Of a stretch of 64,000 nucleotides of DNA, positions 1 through 12,137 are shown piece by piece. The stretch spans positions 496,001 through 560,000 of the forward strand of contig OZ237740.1 in the NCBI GenBank assembly GCA_965178125.1, read 5' to 3'. Positions within the stretch are counted from its first letter, which is position 1, and the number at the start of each line of letters is the position of its first letter. The notes beneath the pieces were generated by a model that searched no databases, was not told the origin of the DNA, and saw nothing but the letters and a program-made list of their open reading frames with translations. This DNA is from Bilabrum cf. latius (lineage: Eukaryota > Bigyra: Bicosoecida > Bigyra > Bicosoecida). A program made the position numbers and the translations under genes.

Positions 1-3000
1 ATCACCGACTGTGTGGACGCGTTCTTGTAGTTTCCGGCCATGATGTGCAGGTCCTTGCCCTCCCACTCGAGCTCACTGGCGGCAGCCGCTTCGTTCACGA
101 TCGACCGCACCAAGCCTTGGACGTCGTGCGCAGTCGCGCCGGACAATGCGACAATGTGCGCGTGTGGAAATAGCCAGGCGGCATCTTCGGAGGTCTGCAC
201 CATGCCCAATTCCCCCATGAGGCCGCTGTCGTACAGCAGGCTGGCCAGGTGGTCCCGCCGCCGCCCGTGGGTCCACTCCGACCACGGCGGCGTCCCCGAT
301 TCGGTTGCTGCAGGTGGTTGCGTCATTCCTTGCGAAGTTGTAACCCCTCGCATTGGATGAGCGACCTACTCCAAGATCTCGTCCGAATCGGCCGCTGTGT
401 CGTTCGCGAAGTGGTCCTTTGCCAAGCGCACGGTCCGCCTCATCATGTCGTTTACTCCGCCCTGCTTCCTGGCTGCACTCAGCAGAGCCACCAGGGCCTT
501 GGCGTAGTCGCGGGGCTCCCACCGCCTGTCTGCCTGCATCACAAGGCTGGACGCCAGTGTTTCTTTCCTCAGTAGCGGTGGCAGTACGATGCCCTTGGGG
601 TCTTGCATGCCGACTGCATCGCCGGGGTCGAACCGCTCTTCACCTGCTGCACTACCTGTTGCTTCCATGGGACCGCCAGGCATCCCGATCAACGCTCCCA
701 TGAGGGCGGGCGACAAATCAACCGGGCCAGCACTTGCAGCGAGCTGAGAACACGCCGTCAAGGGGGTCAGCCTCCTGACCAGCTGAAAGAGACCCACGTG
801 ATCGAGTGCGATGCGGTCGCTGGCCAGCCTGGCACTCTGCAGACGAACGAATGCAATCGGCTGCCTAGGCATGATCTGTCCAATCAGCATGCTGGAAGCA
901 GCGTTAATGCCCTGTATGCTCAGTCCATGGTACCGCTGCTTTGCCTTGAGCCACGCGTCTGCATTCTCGGACAGATCCCTCCACAGGTCAACCGCGGCAG
1001 GGCGCACGTATCCCTCGAGGGGGTCCAACCCATGGCTGGGCTAGCCGTCCGATTCCCTCTCTTGCTCTTCATTCAATTCCTGCTGCACTGAGGGAGCGTT
1101 CGGACCCAGCACCACGTACCCCGGACATGCTCTCGTGATGCCAGCCTTCCTGCCAAGCTCGGAGGATTCGGAGGCTATCCCAAAGGAAAGGAGGAGCTGC
1201 TCCCGCTGGTGGTCCGAGCGCACACGCTTTGTCACGAATTCAACCAAGTCAGCGTGCGCGCGGATCGAGGCATCGAGCCGTTCCTCACAAATAGCGCGGA
1301 AGCTCGGGAGATGGTCGCCACATCCCGCCCCTTCAGTCACCTGGTGCGCGTGGAGCGCGCACGCCGCAGCGGCCCCCTTGGAAATCACTTCCTGCACGAA
1401 ATCGTTGAGGTCAAACGTCTCATTGTCTTGCCTAATCCCATCAACCGTGAAGTGCCTCAGGCGAAGCATGCTCTTCAGTTTGCTGACCGTGCTGAATCCC
1501 CACCCCCTGTTGCTCTGTTCCCAGTGTGACAGCGTGATCGCTCGGTCGCACAAGTGCCTCATGCTGCCGTTCTCAGCAGTCGCCACAATCCGCAGAGCGT
1601 GCGCCACTCCATCAACTTGAGATGCGCTACTCCCGGTTTCGGCACCCTCGTCTGCTATATCAGTATCACTCAGCTGCTGGAGAAGCTGCCGCGACTTGAG
1701 CACCCATCTTACCGTGCTTGCACCCACAAGCTCTCCTCGCGATTGCGTGCAGATCTCAAACATCCGGTCCACCAGCACCGTCATGCATTCCGACAAACTG
1801 GTCAGCAGCTCTTGTCGCGACTCGTTCGTTGCTTCTGTGTGCTCACCAGATGCGGCACTCCATGCCTCGACGAGCCTGCGCACCTCGGCAGGTATCCCAT
1901 CCGGGATGGATACTTCGCACGGGTTCTTCCCCTCCATCTCTGCTTCATCCATACCCTCCATCAACTCGAGCAAAGCCTCTCGTTCACTGGAATCATTTGC
2001 GCAGTATGTAGCTGCAGATAGCAACGGGGGTCTGATGGCCAACTGCCACTCGCCGGCCGCTCTGTCCCCTCTGCGAGCACCGTGGAGGGCCTCAAGGGTT
2101 GACTCAGCCTCTTGAAGCAAGCAATTCGCAAGTATCCTGCACGATGATTCGTCTGGCTGCAACGCAATTCCTTCGTTTCTAAGTTCCAGCGCGTACAACC
2201 ACGCGGCATCCAAGCCCTGCTACGAACGAAGCGCCTGGAGCAGTGGTCCGAGCTGGGAGCTCGCATGAATGGGACACCGCTTCAGGTCATCGCCAAGAGA
2301 CGTGCCGTTCTTCTCGTCGTGTCTCGCAATGATCCCTCTCGTCGTATCGATCAGGTACACCTGCTTCTCGCAGTCGCCATGGAATGCTTCGAACAGCCGG
2401 TGCACTGTCCTGCGCCTTGGGTACAGGGGTGATTCCATGCTGCCAAAGGCCTTGACTACTCGAAGAGCAGTATCAGCAAGCTCGGTCCCCTTTCCGCTCT
2501 GTACGATCGCGTACTGCATCCTGTCAACAAGTGAAACCGACACTCTAGCAATTTGAAACCCGTCGGCTTCGTCGAACGACAGCTCGGTGCCGGCCTCCAG
2601 GCTTGCCTTGGACTCGGCAATGAACTCCGCGATTGGAGCTACACCGGCGATCGCGGCCGCGTCTGCATTCATAAAGGTAGCGAGGGCCAGCTCGAACGGC
2701 GACTCGAATCCAGTCACTGGAATCAGCGGCTGGTCAGCTATACCTCTACTACTAGGCTGATCCACGTGCAGCTTCTCCTTGCCAGCGCGCTGCTTCCGCC
2801 CATCCTTGCCGCCACGTTTCGCTTGTTCTTTGTGGGGCTTCGGTCGGAACTGAATGCACGAGGGTGAATTGGCAGGTAGCAGTCCCTAGTCCAACCACGC
2901 CTGCAGCTTTTCCTGGCTGTGCAGCACGACTGATCTCGTGGAGCGAATCACGGGAGGTGCATGCTGCCATGCGGCCGCGCATGCAGCTGCAGCGCTCGCG

Positions 3001-3911
3001 CCTTTTGCCCGTGAGGCAGCTGCTTCGAGCGCTTCCCGGAGGAGCGATTCTCGAGTTCGGTCTGCTCCTTTTGCATCGCCTTCGTGTCTGCCGGCAGCGC
3101 CAGCTTCTGAGAGTGGTGCCTCAACACTCGTCAGGCCCCTGAGGACGTACGTGGCAACTCCCGTCGAGCCCGTCTGTGCCGCGCACTTGAGGGCGGCGTG
3201 TGCAACATTCAGATCGAACAGTTCCGCCTGAGACACCTGCTCGAGAAACGAGCAGGCAAGATTGTCGCCACCCTCTTGCAGCATCGCACCGGTGGCTACG
3301 CCAAACAGATTGCGAGCTCCAGACCTGCCAGCGCCACAGAAACGTACTACTTCAGAGAAATCAAGACTGTTTTCAGGCGCAAGTACCTTTGATTGTGCGT
3401 CCCTGAGCAAAGCCTGGATTATATTGATTTGAATTAGGACACTGAGAGGCGGCAACGCCTGCTCTTCCAAGCAAGGGTCCAGCAACTGTCTCAAGCTGCT
3501 CAAGCTGCCTCGCTCCATCCAGTTCTATGCCATCTGCTAAAACACGGGTGCAATTGCTTGCATCAGAGGCACGCTAGAGTTCCATTCCGTCAACACACAT
3601 TCGCAAATGCTCGCAGCTAGGTCAGTCTAATTTAGCTCTAGCGCTGCAGACAGCGTACCCTCGATATCGCTCGCTTTTGGAGGTCGTCTGGTTCTAAGCC
3701 TTGCAATTAGATCCTGGCATTGCTACTGGACAGATGATACAGTAGTATGGCTGCTCTGTAGCCGCCCTTGCAGAGCTATAGGATTGCCAGCCAACTGGAA
3801 TCGAGACGTGCTCTGCAGAGATACAAGGCTCGGGGATCGAGCTGCAATCAGACCCCAATGATACGCTAGACTAACACTACGGGCAGAAACAATCCGACGG
3901 CAGTGACGCAT
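1..3911 (-). CDS. PPR-like alpha-solenoid protein, copy gamma (3' end outside window)
   Basis: Seen: one minus-strand frame open from the ATG at 3911 to the window edge, interrupted only by TAG (low coordinates 3723, 3627, 3537, 3525, 2886, 2220, 1041, 366). Read as Gln these give smooth protein; read as stops they give five or more fragments. The N-terminus begins MRHCRRIVSARS and is rich in Arg/Ser with almost no acidic residues for about 45 residues, as in mitochondrial or plastid targeting peptides. Downstream are many short helical, Ala/Leu-rich stretches and PPR-like phrases (DESSCRILANCLL; PDCVTFRSVMVKW). It is nearly identical to the copy ending at 48576, which shows the missing C-terminus. 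Inference: an organelle-targeted helical-repeat protein, possibly RNA-binding. The PPR assignment is by motif feel only; another alpha-solenoid family is possible. The start is the first ATG in frame; upstream in-frame codons lack ATG. Confidence 0.6.
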
Positions 3912-4048
3912 CGTCCTTGCAGCTGTAAGTGCTCGAAAACACCGTTCGTGCTCTTGCTTTCTGTTGTGTGCAGTGTGTGGTATTTCAACAATCGAAGTGC
4001 AACAGCCGGTGAGCACCGATTAAACTGAGGTATGCCTGAGAGCTGATC
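3912..4048. promoter_or_regulatory. 137-bp divergent promoter region, copy gamma
   Basis: The ATGs of the minus-strand PPR-like gene (3911) and the plus-strand gene B (4049) are only 137 bp apart, and no other gene fits between. The spacer must hold both 5' UTRs and shared promoter elements. It is matched essentially base for base by 52653-52789. No TATA box or named element is recognised. Confidence 0.55.
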
Positions 4049-4207
4049 ATGAGTAGTAAAGAAAAGGATAAGAAGCCTGCTGGCGACGAGGAGGGGGGTG
4101 AAGACGCTGGAATTTCCGGGGCACTTGGGCTCGATGAATCTCCTGATGCCGGTGTTGACGATGCAGACTACGTTCTGCGCGACAGTGATGATGAGGGCGA
4201 CGATGAA

Positions 4208-4322
4208 GTGAGAACAATAAACACATCAAGTATTACTGCCTTGGTTCGCGCTGGATCTGTGTTCTGCATGCAGCAAATCACCTGTTGCGAAACGCTGGCT
4301 CTTCATTGCACTTGTTTTGCAG
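4208..4322 (+). other. Spliceosomal intron in gene B, copy gamma
   Basis: GTGAGA donor after GAC GAT GAA and a pyrimidine-rich TTGTTTTGCAG acceptor. The intron is 115 bp (not a multiple of 3) and phase 0. It contains in-frame TAA, and its removal joins the acidic N-terminus to the long frame starting DPTIDIHQYL. The matching intron in the other copy is 52949-53063. Confidence 0.85.
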
Positions 4323-7300
4323 GATCCTACGATCGACATTCATCAGTACTTGCGCACATCTGATGATGTGGATACTGCTATTGAGTACACCAAGCTAAGA
4401 CCGTGGTCAATCAAGCTCAGCCGCTTTGAGATTTCCAATGACTCGGACGCCGAGATGTCACCTTTCCTCGTTGTTCGCTTGGAGGACCAGAACGCGGTGC
4501 TTCCCGCATGCGAAGCTTGCGTGAAGGGATGCTGCATGACAGATCATATCCCTGAAAGTACCGCGGTTCAGTCTCACACGCTCATGGCTCGGAGCCTCCC
4601 GCCAGAACACACGCATCGGATCGAGGACCAGGACGTGCGCCTGGCCGGATGGTCTCGGGTGAACGGGGAGCATGGTTACGAGCAGAACATCGACCTGTCC
4701 TACCGATCAATCTGGGACTATGCAGTATACATCGAGCTGTGGGACCACTGCTGGCCGCGCGCCAACAAGCTGCTCGGGGTGCAGAGGCTGCTCCTCCGGC
4801 AGGTCATCGTGCAGGCGCCCCAGATGCAGTTCCAAGTAAGGAACAGAGACCCGGCGGCCAGCAGGGGAGAGGCCCCCCGATTCATTGCCACGGTGGCGTA
4901 CAGCATAGAGGTGGAGGTCACTGACCCCGAGTACGTTCTGAGGCTCAGCCGGTGGCAGGCAATGGTGGCCAGCACGCTGCTGAGGCGGGGCGTGGCCGAC
5001 CCAGAGCCCGGCTGCTGCGGCTGCGAGACGACCGAGGGCGGTCCGTAGCTGAATGAAAAGAAGCGCATTCTGTGCGACTACGACTCGATTGAAAGGATCC
5101 CTGAAAGGGAATCGCAGGGAAGCCAGCAGGACGGCGCAAGCGGGGCGTCTGGGTCCGTGTCCTCCGTGGATGCAGCGAGGCAGCAGGCGAGAATAGCGGC
5201 GCAGCTCCCGATGGAGCCCCTTCTCACTGCTGATGGCCCCGCGTTCCTGCGGCAGCGAATCGCTCGCCAGTTGCGAAAGACCGCGGGAAGCTCTAGCGGC
5301 ATGCTTGGCGACCCAGTCGCTGCGGCCCCGCCTGCCGGATCTAGCCTCCGCTCCACGGTGCAGGAGGCCAAGGCGCTGTGGGGAAGCGCCCCGGCTGGCA
5401 TCGGTCCTGCACTGCTGCAGCACGATCGAGTGCTCCAGTCGCATGAATCAAAGAGGGAGCCGGGGTGGGTGCAGCAGGGCGCTCTGCTGATCGCTCGATT
5501 CGTCGTGGTGGACGACAGTGGGAGCAACCGGTCGGACATGATCGAGATGTCCTGCCCCATCGCTGCCGATGCGCAGCTTGGAGGGTCCGTGGATGCCGCG
5601 ACCGTGGTGGGTCTTCTCGCAGCCACTGCGGGTAACGGATCAGCGAAGGTGCCAGAGATGCACGTGCGGGGCACACGCTCCCAGCTCGAGTCAATGCGAC
5701 TCAAGGTGCAGGTTCTCATCCGCAACGTCAGGTCTGCCCCGCGTAGCTGTCCGACGTGTGCGGGCTGCTCCACGTGCGTCGATGCCACCCGGTGCGAAGA
5801 CTGTCTGGATGATTGCTGCAGGGCGCGTCTGTTCACTTCAGCAAGCACCCGGGGAAAGCCGCACGACCCGTACGCACCTTTCAACCTCGGAAATAGCATG
5901 GTGATCGAGTCATCATCGCGCCTGTAGGGCGTGGCCAGCCTGTCCTTGCAAGGGTGCACCACCAGTTTCCTGGCCCCGCTCAGCGGGCACGTGGTCTTTG
6001 ACTTGCCCGCCCTCCGCATGGCAGGTTGGCCCCGGGCGGGCAGGAGAGCCAGGCAGCAGACGTCGCTGCCGGGCTTGCCCAACCTGCCCGGACAGGGACT
6101 GAGGCCTCATTTGGCCAAGGGTAGAGTCATTGGGGCTCTGATCCGAGGCTTCGTAGAGTGGCGCGCGATGAAGAACAGGCTGCTGCCCCTGTTCAGCCAG
6201 CCCGCCTCCGCGGTGTCTGCCGGAGCCAGGTTCCAGAAAACGCTGGCCGACGCGGTGTTTGTGAGCTTGAAGTCGAAAAAGGCGAACCCGGACGCTGAAA
6301 GCGGTACCGGGCTGGTCGGTGACGTAGAGACGGGTGACGGCGACATGGACGATTCGAGCAACAGGACGGGGGTAGTGGGCAGCACGCCGGACGGCAGCGC
6401 CTCCCAGTGGCCGGGTGTGCTCTCGGGCACGGACGCCAGCGCGAAACTGAGGCAAGCTGGGGTACAGGCTCGAGTGCGGCCCTCTCGATTCCTGAAGCCC
6501 GTGCACAAGAGCGTGGAGCATTAGCCCCACCTGGTGATCAACCTAACCCAGATTGGGGGGATCGAGAGGCTGCTGGGCGCCCTCCGCGGCGACCCCGTGG
6601 TGGATGCGTCGACTTCCGTGCAACGTCTCGAGCAAGGACCGGGGAAGGATGCCGGATCCACCGGTGGAGAGGACAGGGATTTTGTGATCGCGCTGCGGTG
6701 GGCGGGTCAGCAGCACTCCGTGGCGGCCACCGCGACATCTCGAGGGGTGCTGAGCGCGAATGGGCCCTTGTTCCTTGAGATTCCACTCACGCCCGGAGCA
6801 CAGGAAAAGCTCACTGGGATTGTCAGCTCGGTGGACGACTCATCTCAGCAGACAATGTTCCGAGAGGAGCTGATCGGCGCGCTGAGTCAGCTGAGGGCCA
6901 TGCAGCTAGAGGTGTGGACCGCGCCCGGGATCGGGCCCGTGGACCTGCAGGACGCCTCCAGACTGACGGAGCGGGCCGTGCTGCTGGCTCGAGGAAGCCT
7001 GGAAATTCCATTCGAACTCATGATTCCCATCATTCGGGAGGAAGTGGTGCCCCCCACCCCCTGGCAGAGGGCAGCGCTGGCACTTGGGCCCATCATGAGC
7101 GTGCTCAGCTGCTGCTCCAGCAACGATCTCACCAAGCCGGAGCAGGACAGATCGCCCAGGGGCCTTCACCTGAGAATCCCCATGCTGGGGCCTGACGGAA
7201 CCATCCGGTCGGGGGCGGCGATGCGGCGCACGCGGTGCGAGATCGGCCTTGATGTCGAGCTGGTGGGTCTCCTGTGCCCTGAGTCGGCCACACAGATGGA

Positions 7301-10300
7301 AGCCAGCCCGGACATGATCGAGCGGGAAACGGAGGCCAAGGCGCTGGGCTCCGTGGCCTACCCTGTCATGGTGTCGAAAGGAATGCCCTCGGGGCACAAG
7401 CACCTGCAGGGTAGCCTCAAGCCCGACCACTCCGACACAGCGGCCGACAGCATCATCGATAGGATATTTGAGGTGCCTGTGTCCGACCTCCCCGTCGGCA
7501 GGAGAGGCTCCTTCTGTCCCCCCGATGGGTCCACGTGGTGTGACAGCGTGTTCATGAGAGCATCGACGGACACCTTCAAGATGGCAACGCTGCGACTGGC
7601 CGCTCTCTCCAGCCCGATCGCTGCTCGGCGCGAGCCCAGCAGGCTGCTTGCTGCGCTCGACCGATCGCTTAGCGATGCAGTGTCTGCGGCTACAGCCGAC
7701 AAACCCTCCAGCGCTGGGTCTGCGGCTTCGGCTAGACTGGCTGATGCAGGCGTCACGCGGCCCATGCCGGCGTGGTGGCGAGCCCTCGCTGCCGTAGGTA
7801 GGGCAGCCCAAGCTCTGGCTGGCACAACAGCGTCCACTTAGTCGAGCAGCCTTGGCGGCACGATCGCCTCTTCGCACCCCTTGCTGCGGCTTCACGATGT
7901 CTAGGGGACTTGCTGGGTGCCGTGCCAGTATGTCGTGGATGCGCCTGTGCTTGTGAGGCTGCTGTAGCATTCTGTTCAGCAGGAGAGGCAGCTGGATCGC
8001 GTGCTGAGCAGCGCGGTGCGTGCGGGGGCCATGCCTCAGCTGGCCGGTCCCTCCAGTTTCAAGAAATTCAAGCACCTTGGAAGCATGCTCCGCCTGGACG
8101 TGGACACGTCCATTAGGCAAACTGCCTTGCTGGAACTGCACGCCGCACACAGGAGACACCTGCCGTGGCGCGCCATGCAGCTATCTAGGTCGGTGCGCTT
8201 CCATCGGACCGACTCGGCCTACGTTGACGCTTCCCTGCAACAGTGGCGCGGCCGAAGCGACCTACTCGCGATCTCTAAGGCGACTGGGGCAGCAGAAGCA
8301 AAGGAGCGCGCCCTGTCCATTTTGACCATCGCGAGCGCGCAGGGTTGGTCTCCAGAAGTACTGCATGGTGATGCTAGTCAGGAGGAGCGGGTACTTGAAG
8401 ATGTTGCGCTGGATGAAGCAAATCCACTGGCAGATTTCGGGATTGATGATGAGCTGGACAGCGGGGTGGAGGGCGAGGAGGGCGAGGAGGGCAAGTCGGC
8501 CGATATTCACGGCGAGGCAGAGGAGTTCAAAGGGATTGCTGGAGGGTCAGGCGCGGTGCAGCGCGGCAGATCCGCGGGTGGGGCCGCTGCGGTGCTCGAG
8601 GAGACGGCGGACGACGAGCTCTTTGTGGGCACGGCTGCAAGCGAGCATGCCTAGGAGCGGCCGGCGGCTTTAGTGGCGCGGGTGCTGCAGCAGCCTGGCG
8701 ACCCCCGGGTGCTTGCCGATGAGTTGCTCGGTGTCGCGGGCCATGAAACTGGCGAGGACTCTGATAATGGTGGCGCCAGCAGTGGATACGGATCGGATGA
8801 GGGCGAGAGCAAGCACGGCGTCGGCGCTACCCAGACAGGCATACCCGCCCTGCCCACTGAGCTGCAGAAGGTACTCGAGCGCTGGCCCAGGGTGGTCAAA
8901 CCCGTCGGTCATGTGCTGCAAGACGGCCACGCGTCGGTGGTGGAGCACGCGATGCTGCTCTGCTCCTTGCTCCGGAGTCTGGGCGAGGATGCGTACGTCT
9001 GCGCCGGGCTCGCTTTGCCGTTAGGAGGGACTCAGCCAGACGCAGATGCTGGTAGCTATGCAGAGAATGGTGGCTCTTCTTCGCAGACGGCTGGAGCTGA
9101 TGACCCAGCCGCGGATGCTGCCCGTGCTGCTGGGAAGGAGGAAGCTCAGATGGAGGGTTGGATGCGCCTGGCTGGAATCCGACCGACCTCCAAGTCACAG
9201 GCAGGGGGCGGCGCCGCCGACCATAGGGTCAAGCGGGATCCTGGACTGGGCCTGCGGGGATACCTGTCGGACGGGGGGGCTTCTCCTGGAGACGATGGCA
9301 TCGGCGGGGACGTTCCTGGGCATGCGATGCAACCGAGCATCAGCGATCGCAGGATGGCAGCCACGCTTGCAAAGATCGACGCGATAGACCCGGACGGAGA
9401 CCGTGTCGCCAGGCCGCACCCCGGGGTGCAAGAAGAGTTGCACTTTTGGGTGGTCGTGTTCCCCAGAAAGCAGGACGAGGAAAGTCCAGAGTGGCACAGC
9501 AGCGCCATGCGGGACGAGGTGGCCATGTCGAAAGGAGTCCCCAAGGAGGTGCAGGCGGCTTGCGGTAGGCGGCCTGAAGACGCCCAGGAAGAGCGGAGCC
9601 AGCTGGGCGATGCCATGATTGCGTTTGGTAGAGACCACGCCTACCGTGCGCTGCACTCTGAATTGGGTGGCCATGCCGTGACGTCTTCGTCCTACTCCCA
9701 TTCGTTTCGCTGCTCCCACACCATCACAGGCCCGCCCAAGTCTTCCCTTTTGCACTCGTTGCATGTACAGGAGAAGGCAATGTGGAAGCCAGTGGCGCAC
9801 TACCTGGCTAGCTTGATGCCCCTGATGCGAGTCGAGGTAGACAAGGGCATCAGAAGTGAGCTTGTCGAGCGAGGCCATCGGGCGGGACAAGCCCAAGCGC
9901 TGAACGGCGGCCAGCCGTCCCAGTCACGGCGGCTAGATTCATCTTCCTCGTCCGGCCATGCATCCGATCACGACAGGCTAGTGGCCCAGGGAACAAGCAG
10001 AGGAGCTTCCGACGAGAGCAGTGGCCACAGGCGGCGGGGCGGTGATACAGTGGCAGCAGCGGCGGCGCGGCTGCTGCTGTGGCAATCCGCCCTTGAGAAG
10101 CCCAGTCAATTCGAGGAGCCTCCCTCGCTTAGGTCCAAGAGACTCGAGAGGAAGATGGTAGCGGGCGGAGACAAGCTGGTCACCCCGGGACACAGGCCGA
10201 GCGCCGCCCCCACTGTGCAGGACGATCCCTTCCACACTGCCGAGACAGGCATGCCGGGTCATACCCCCAGGCGCCTTCAGAGGTGGGACAGTACGGACAA

Positions 10301-10522
10301 GGCATCCGTCGGGGCCCTGCAGCAGCAGTACGTGGCCCTGCTGCGGTCAGCCACTGGGTTGAGCAGCCCGCCTAGCCCGATCGCCTCACTCACTCCGATC
10401 GGCACTGCCGTGCCAGGGGTAACCCCGCCCAGGATGCGGGCAGCCCCGGGCGAGGCAGACCCGCTGGGACCAGCCGCAGTGGCGTTCACGGTGCAGCCTG
10501 ATTTTTTCGAAGTCTCGAGCAC

Positions 10523-10901
10523 GTTCGGAGCCGATTCAAATAGGCAGTGTGGAGCTCCCTTGCAGCCGCTCGCTCACCTCGCCGCCTTGAGATGCTTCTT
10601 GGGCTCCCCGGCTGCTACGGTTCCCGACTTGAGGGCGTGCAGTGCGATGAACGCCCCGTGTTCTTCTGCCCAAGCCGCAACGTATTTGTCTCTGGCGTCC
10701 TGCAGAAGGGCGTGCGCCTTGCGTTTAGCTGCGGTGTCCGCCTGCCTGTTGATGAACACGTTCTGGTCGTCAAACATCATCAAAGGGCGCCTAAACCTGT
10801 TCCTGTACTATTCAGCAGTCGCCAGCTCCTTCGCTACTTCCGTGGGCAGCCCTGCGACCACCTCAGCTGGAGGCCACGATGCGTACCGGCCTGGTGCGAT
10901 G
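10523..10901. other. Small inversion inside gene B copy gamma
   Basis: The segment is the reverse complement of the region aligned to 59264-59638 in the intact copy. For example, plus-strand text around 10790-10900 matches the reverse complement of 59264-59390. Flanking sequence on both sides (up to 10522, and 10902-10924) is collinear. The breakpoints therefore define a clean inversion of about 375 bp. Confidence 0.85.
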
Positions 10902-10924
10902 GACGGCAGCGTCAGCCAGGGCCG

Positions 10925-11620
10925 AAATCATTGAGGGTTAGTGCTCGGAGTGGCCCAGGGTGCAGACGGAAAGGCTGCTATCATCACCAATGGGAATGGA
11001 GTACCACAAGGCTCTCCACTCTCCTCCGGCCTCTTCTGCCTGGCACTGGACATCGCCATCAAGCTGACTGCGTACGAGAACAACTCGACCCTGATCACTG
11101 CCATCTCCGACGACATCTTCATCATTGGAGAAATCCCAGACCTCGAGCCAGCCATCGCAGACATCATCGCCAACCTCAACGGCCTCCACCTCCCCGTGAA
11201 TCCCAGCGAAACCACCTTCTTCTCCAGGAGTGCCGACACCCAAGCCCAACTTCAACAACACCACACGCCAGTTCCGTGCCATCACCTGCAAACGCCTGCA
11301 TTCACCTCCCCGTCTCTGCCTACCCTCTCCCTCATTTTTCGCAGAAACAACAGACCAACCACCTCTGAAGAGAGGCCACAGGAGTACCTGCCATCATGGA
11401 ACCGACAGGACTACTGACCTAGGCACCAGGGACGGAAGCGCAAGGAGAAGGTGAACAACTACGGCCAGATCTAGTGGTCACAACTGGTACACAGACCAAG
11501 GACATCATCATCGACGTCCGAGGAGTGGATTGCTTTGCGAAGACGTACAAGCCTAAGCATGTAACTACCAGCAGCAGGACTAAGGATACCAGAAGCAAAG
11601 CGAGGCTCAAACAGAAGTGA
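10925..11620 (+). mobile_element. Retrotransposon remnant: RT core plus restriction-like endonuclease tail
   Basis: Frame 10935-11240 gives a reverse-transcriptase palm fragment: GVPQGSPLSSGLF (the motif normally PQG-P-LF), then AISDDIFIIG where the catalytic Y/F-x-DD box is expected, then a GLHLPVN stretch. In a different frame, about 11435-11620, comes RPDLVV followed by KDIIIDVRGVDCF, which fits the PD-(D/E)XK core of the C-terminal endonuclease found in R2/NeSL/CRE-type LINEs. It ends at TGA (11618). The thumb and zinc-finger portions are missing or frameshifted between the two parts. The element sits directly at the broken end of gene B copy gamma, so it may have caused or followed the rearrangement. 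Its residue before DD is Ser rather than the usual Ala or Val. Confidence 0.65.
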
Positions 11621-12137
11621 CGAAAGCGCAGAGAACAACGGGGTGTAGAACAAGCTGGAGACGTACAGCAGGAAAGCACAGGCGATACATGGATGGAACA
11701 TACAAACCGAAAGGATGTACGGGACCAAAGAAATGTACGGTAAGTGATCCGGAGAAATACGTTTTTCAACCTGTCGTATTCCTCCACACTGGACTTGTAG
11801 CAAAGCAGAGCAGAGGAGTACTGAATCGACTAGCCAAGATACGCAAGGCAAGATCCTGTAATGCTTGCTCGGAGTTCAGTAACAAATGTGTAGACCCACC
11901 AGTTAATGGTGCTGAGAAAGAGAGCGACGGGGCACAGGACCAGGGTCAGACTCCCGCCGCGGAGTCGCCTGGTCCACTGGGTCGCCTCCCGCGACCCCTG
12001 CCGGCACGACCGGTGCGCCCCGTCGTCTCAGGGAAACGACTCCCTGCCAATGGGTCAATCAATTCACACAAATCACTACATCCCCAGGCAGCCCTCTTGG
12101 CTGCCTCCCCTTTTTGGCCGAGTCGTGGGTGGGTGGG
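11621..12137. other. Non-coding repeat-rich spacer
   Basis: No gene is supported. Short open frames here match no family I recognise and overlap the direct repeat at 11852-12002. The stretch lies between the retroelement remnant and the possible SINE copy. Confidence 0.5.
11852..12002. repeat. 151-bp direct repeat, copy 1
   Basis: This block recurs, apparently unchanged, at 12318-12468. It begins gatcctgtaatgcttgctcg and ends gcgacccctgcc. The two copies bracket about 315 bp that include a possible SINE, so they may be a recent duplication or flanks of an inserted element. Confidence 0.85.

Larger units (their letters stand above)
1..10924. repeat. Segmental duplication unit gamma (matches 48742-59661)
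   Basis: Coordinates shift by a constant 48,741 with well under 1% visible differences, including UTRs, the intron and the 137-bp spacer. It extends beyond the left edge. The right edge is the inversion and retroelement at 10523-10925. Confidence 0.95.
4049..10924 (+). pseudogene. Gene B copy gamma: giant C2-like protein, truncated by inversion and retroelement
   Basis: This is the same gene as 52790-60584. Exon 1 (4049-4207) encodes a Lys/Asp/Glu-rich start. A 115-bp GT-AG intron follows (4208-4322). Exon 2 runs in one frame from 4323 through TAGs at 5046, 5925, 6522, 7839, 7902, 7965 and 8652. Collinearity with the intact copy stops at 10522. Bases 10523-10901 are the inverted counterpart of 59264-59638, and after a further 23 bp of homology reverse-transcriptase sequence begins at about 10925. 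The frame runs through the inverted stretch to TGA at 10932, replacing roughly the last 440 residues with unrelated sequence. Two code-informative differences are here: TAG at 7839 where the other copy has CAG, and AAG at 9135 where the other copy has TAG. It may still be transcribed, but the C-terminal part is lost. Confidence 0.75.

Noticed and set aside
4317-10934. A plus-strand 'operon' of consecutive medium-sized genes with tiny gaps, as in bacteria
   Set aside because: All pieces share one reading frame and are separated only by TAG, they begin without true ATG or ribosome-binding sites, and the upstream piece has a GT-AG intron. They are one gene read with TAG as sense.
10547-11368. 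273-codon plus-strand frame spanning the inversion and RT remnant
   Set aside because: It crosses three unrelated sequence blocks and is the wrong frame for the reverse-transcriptase motifs.
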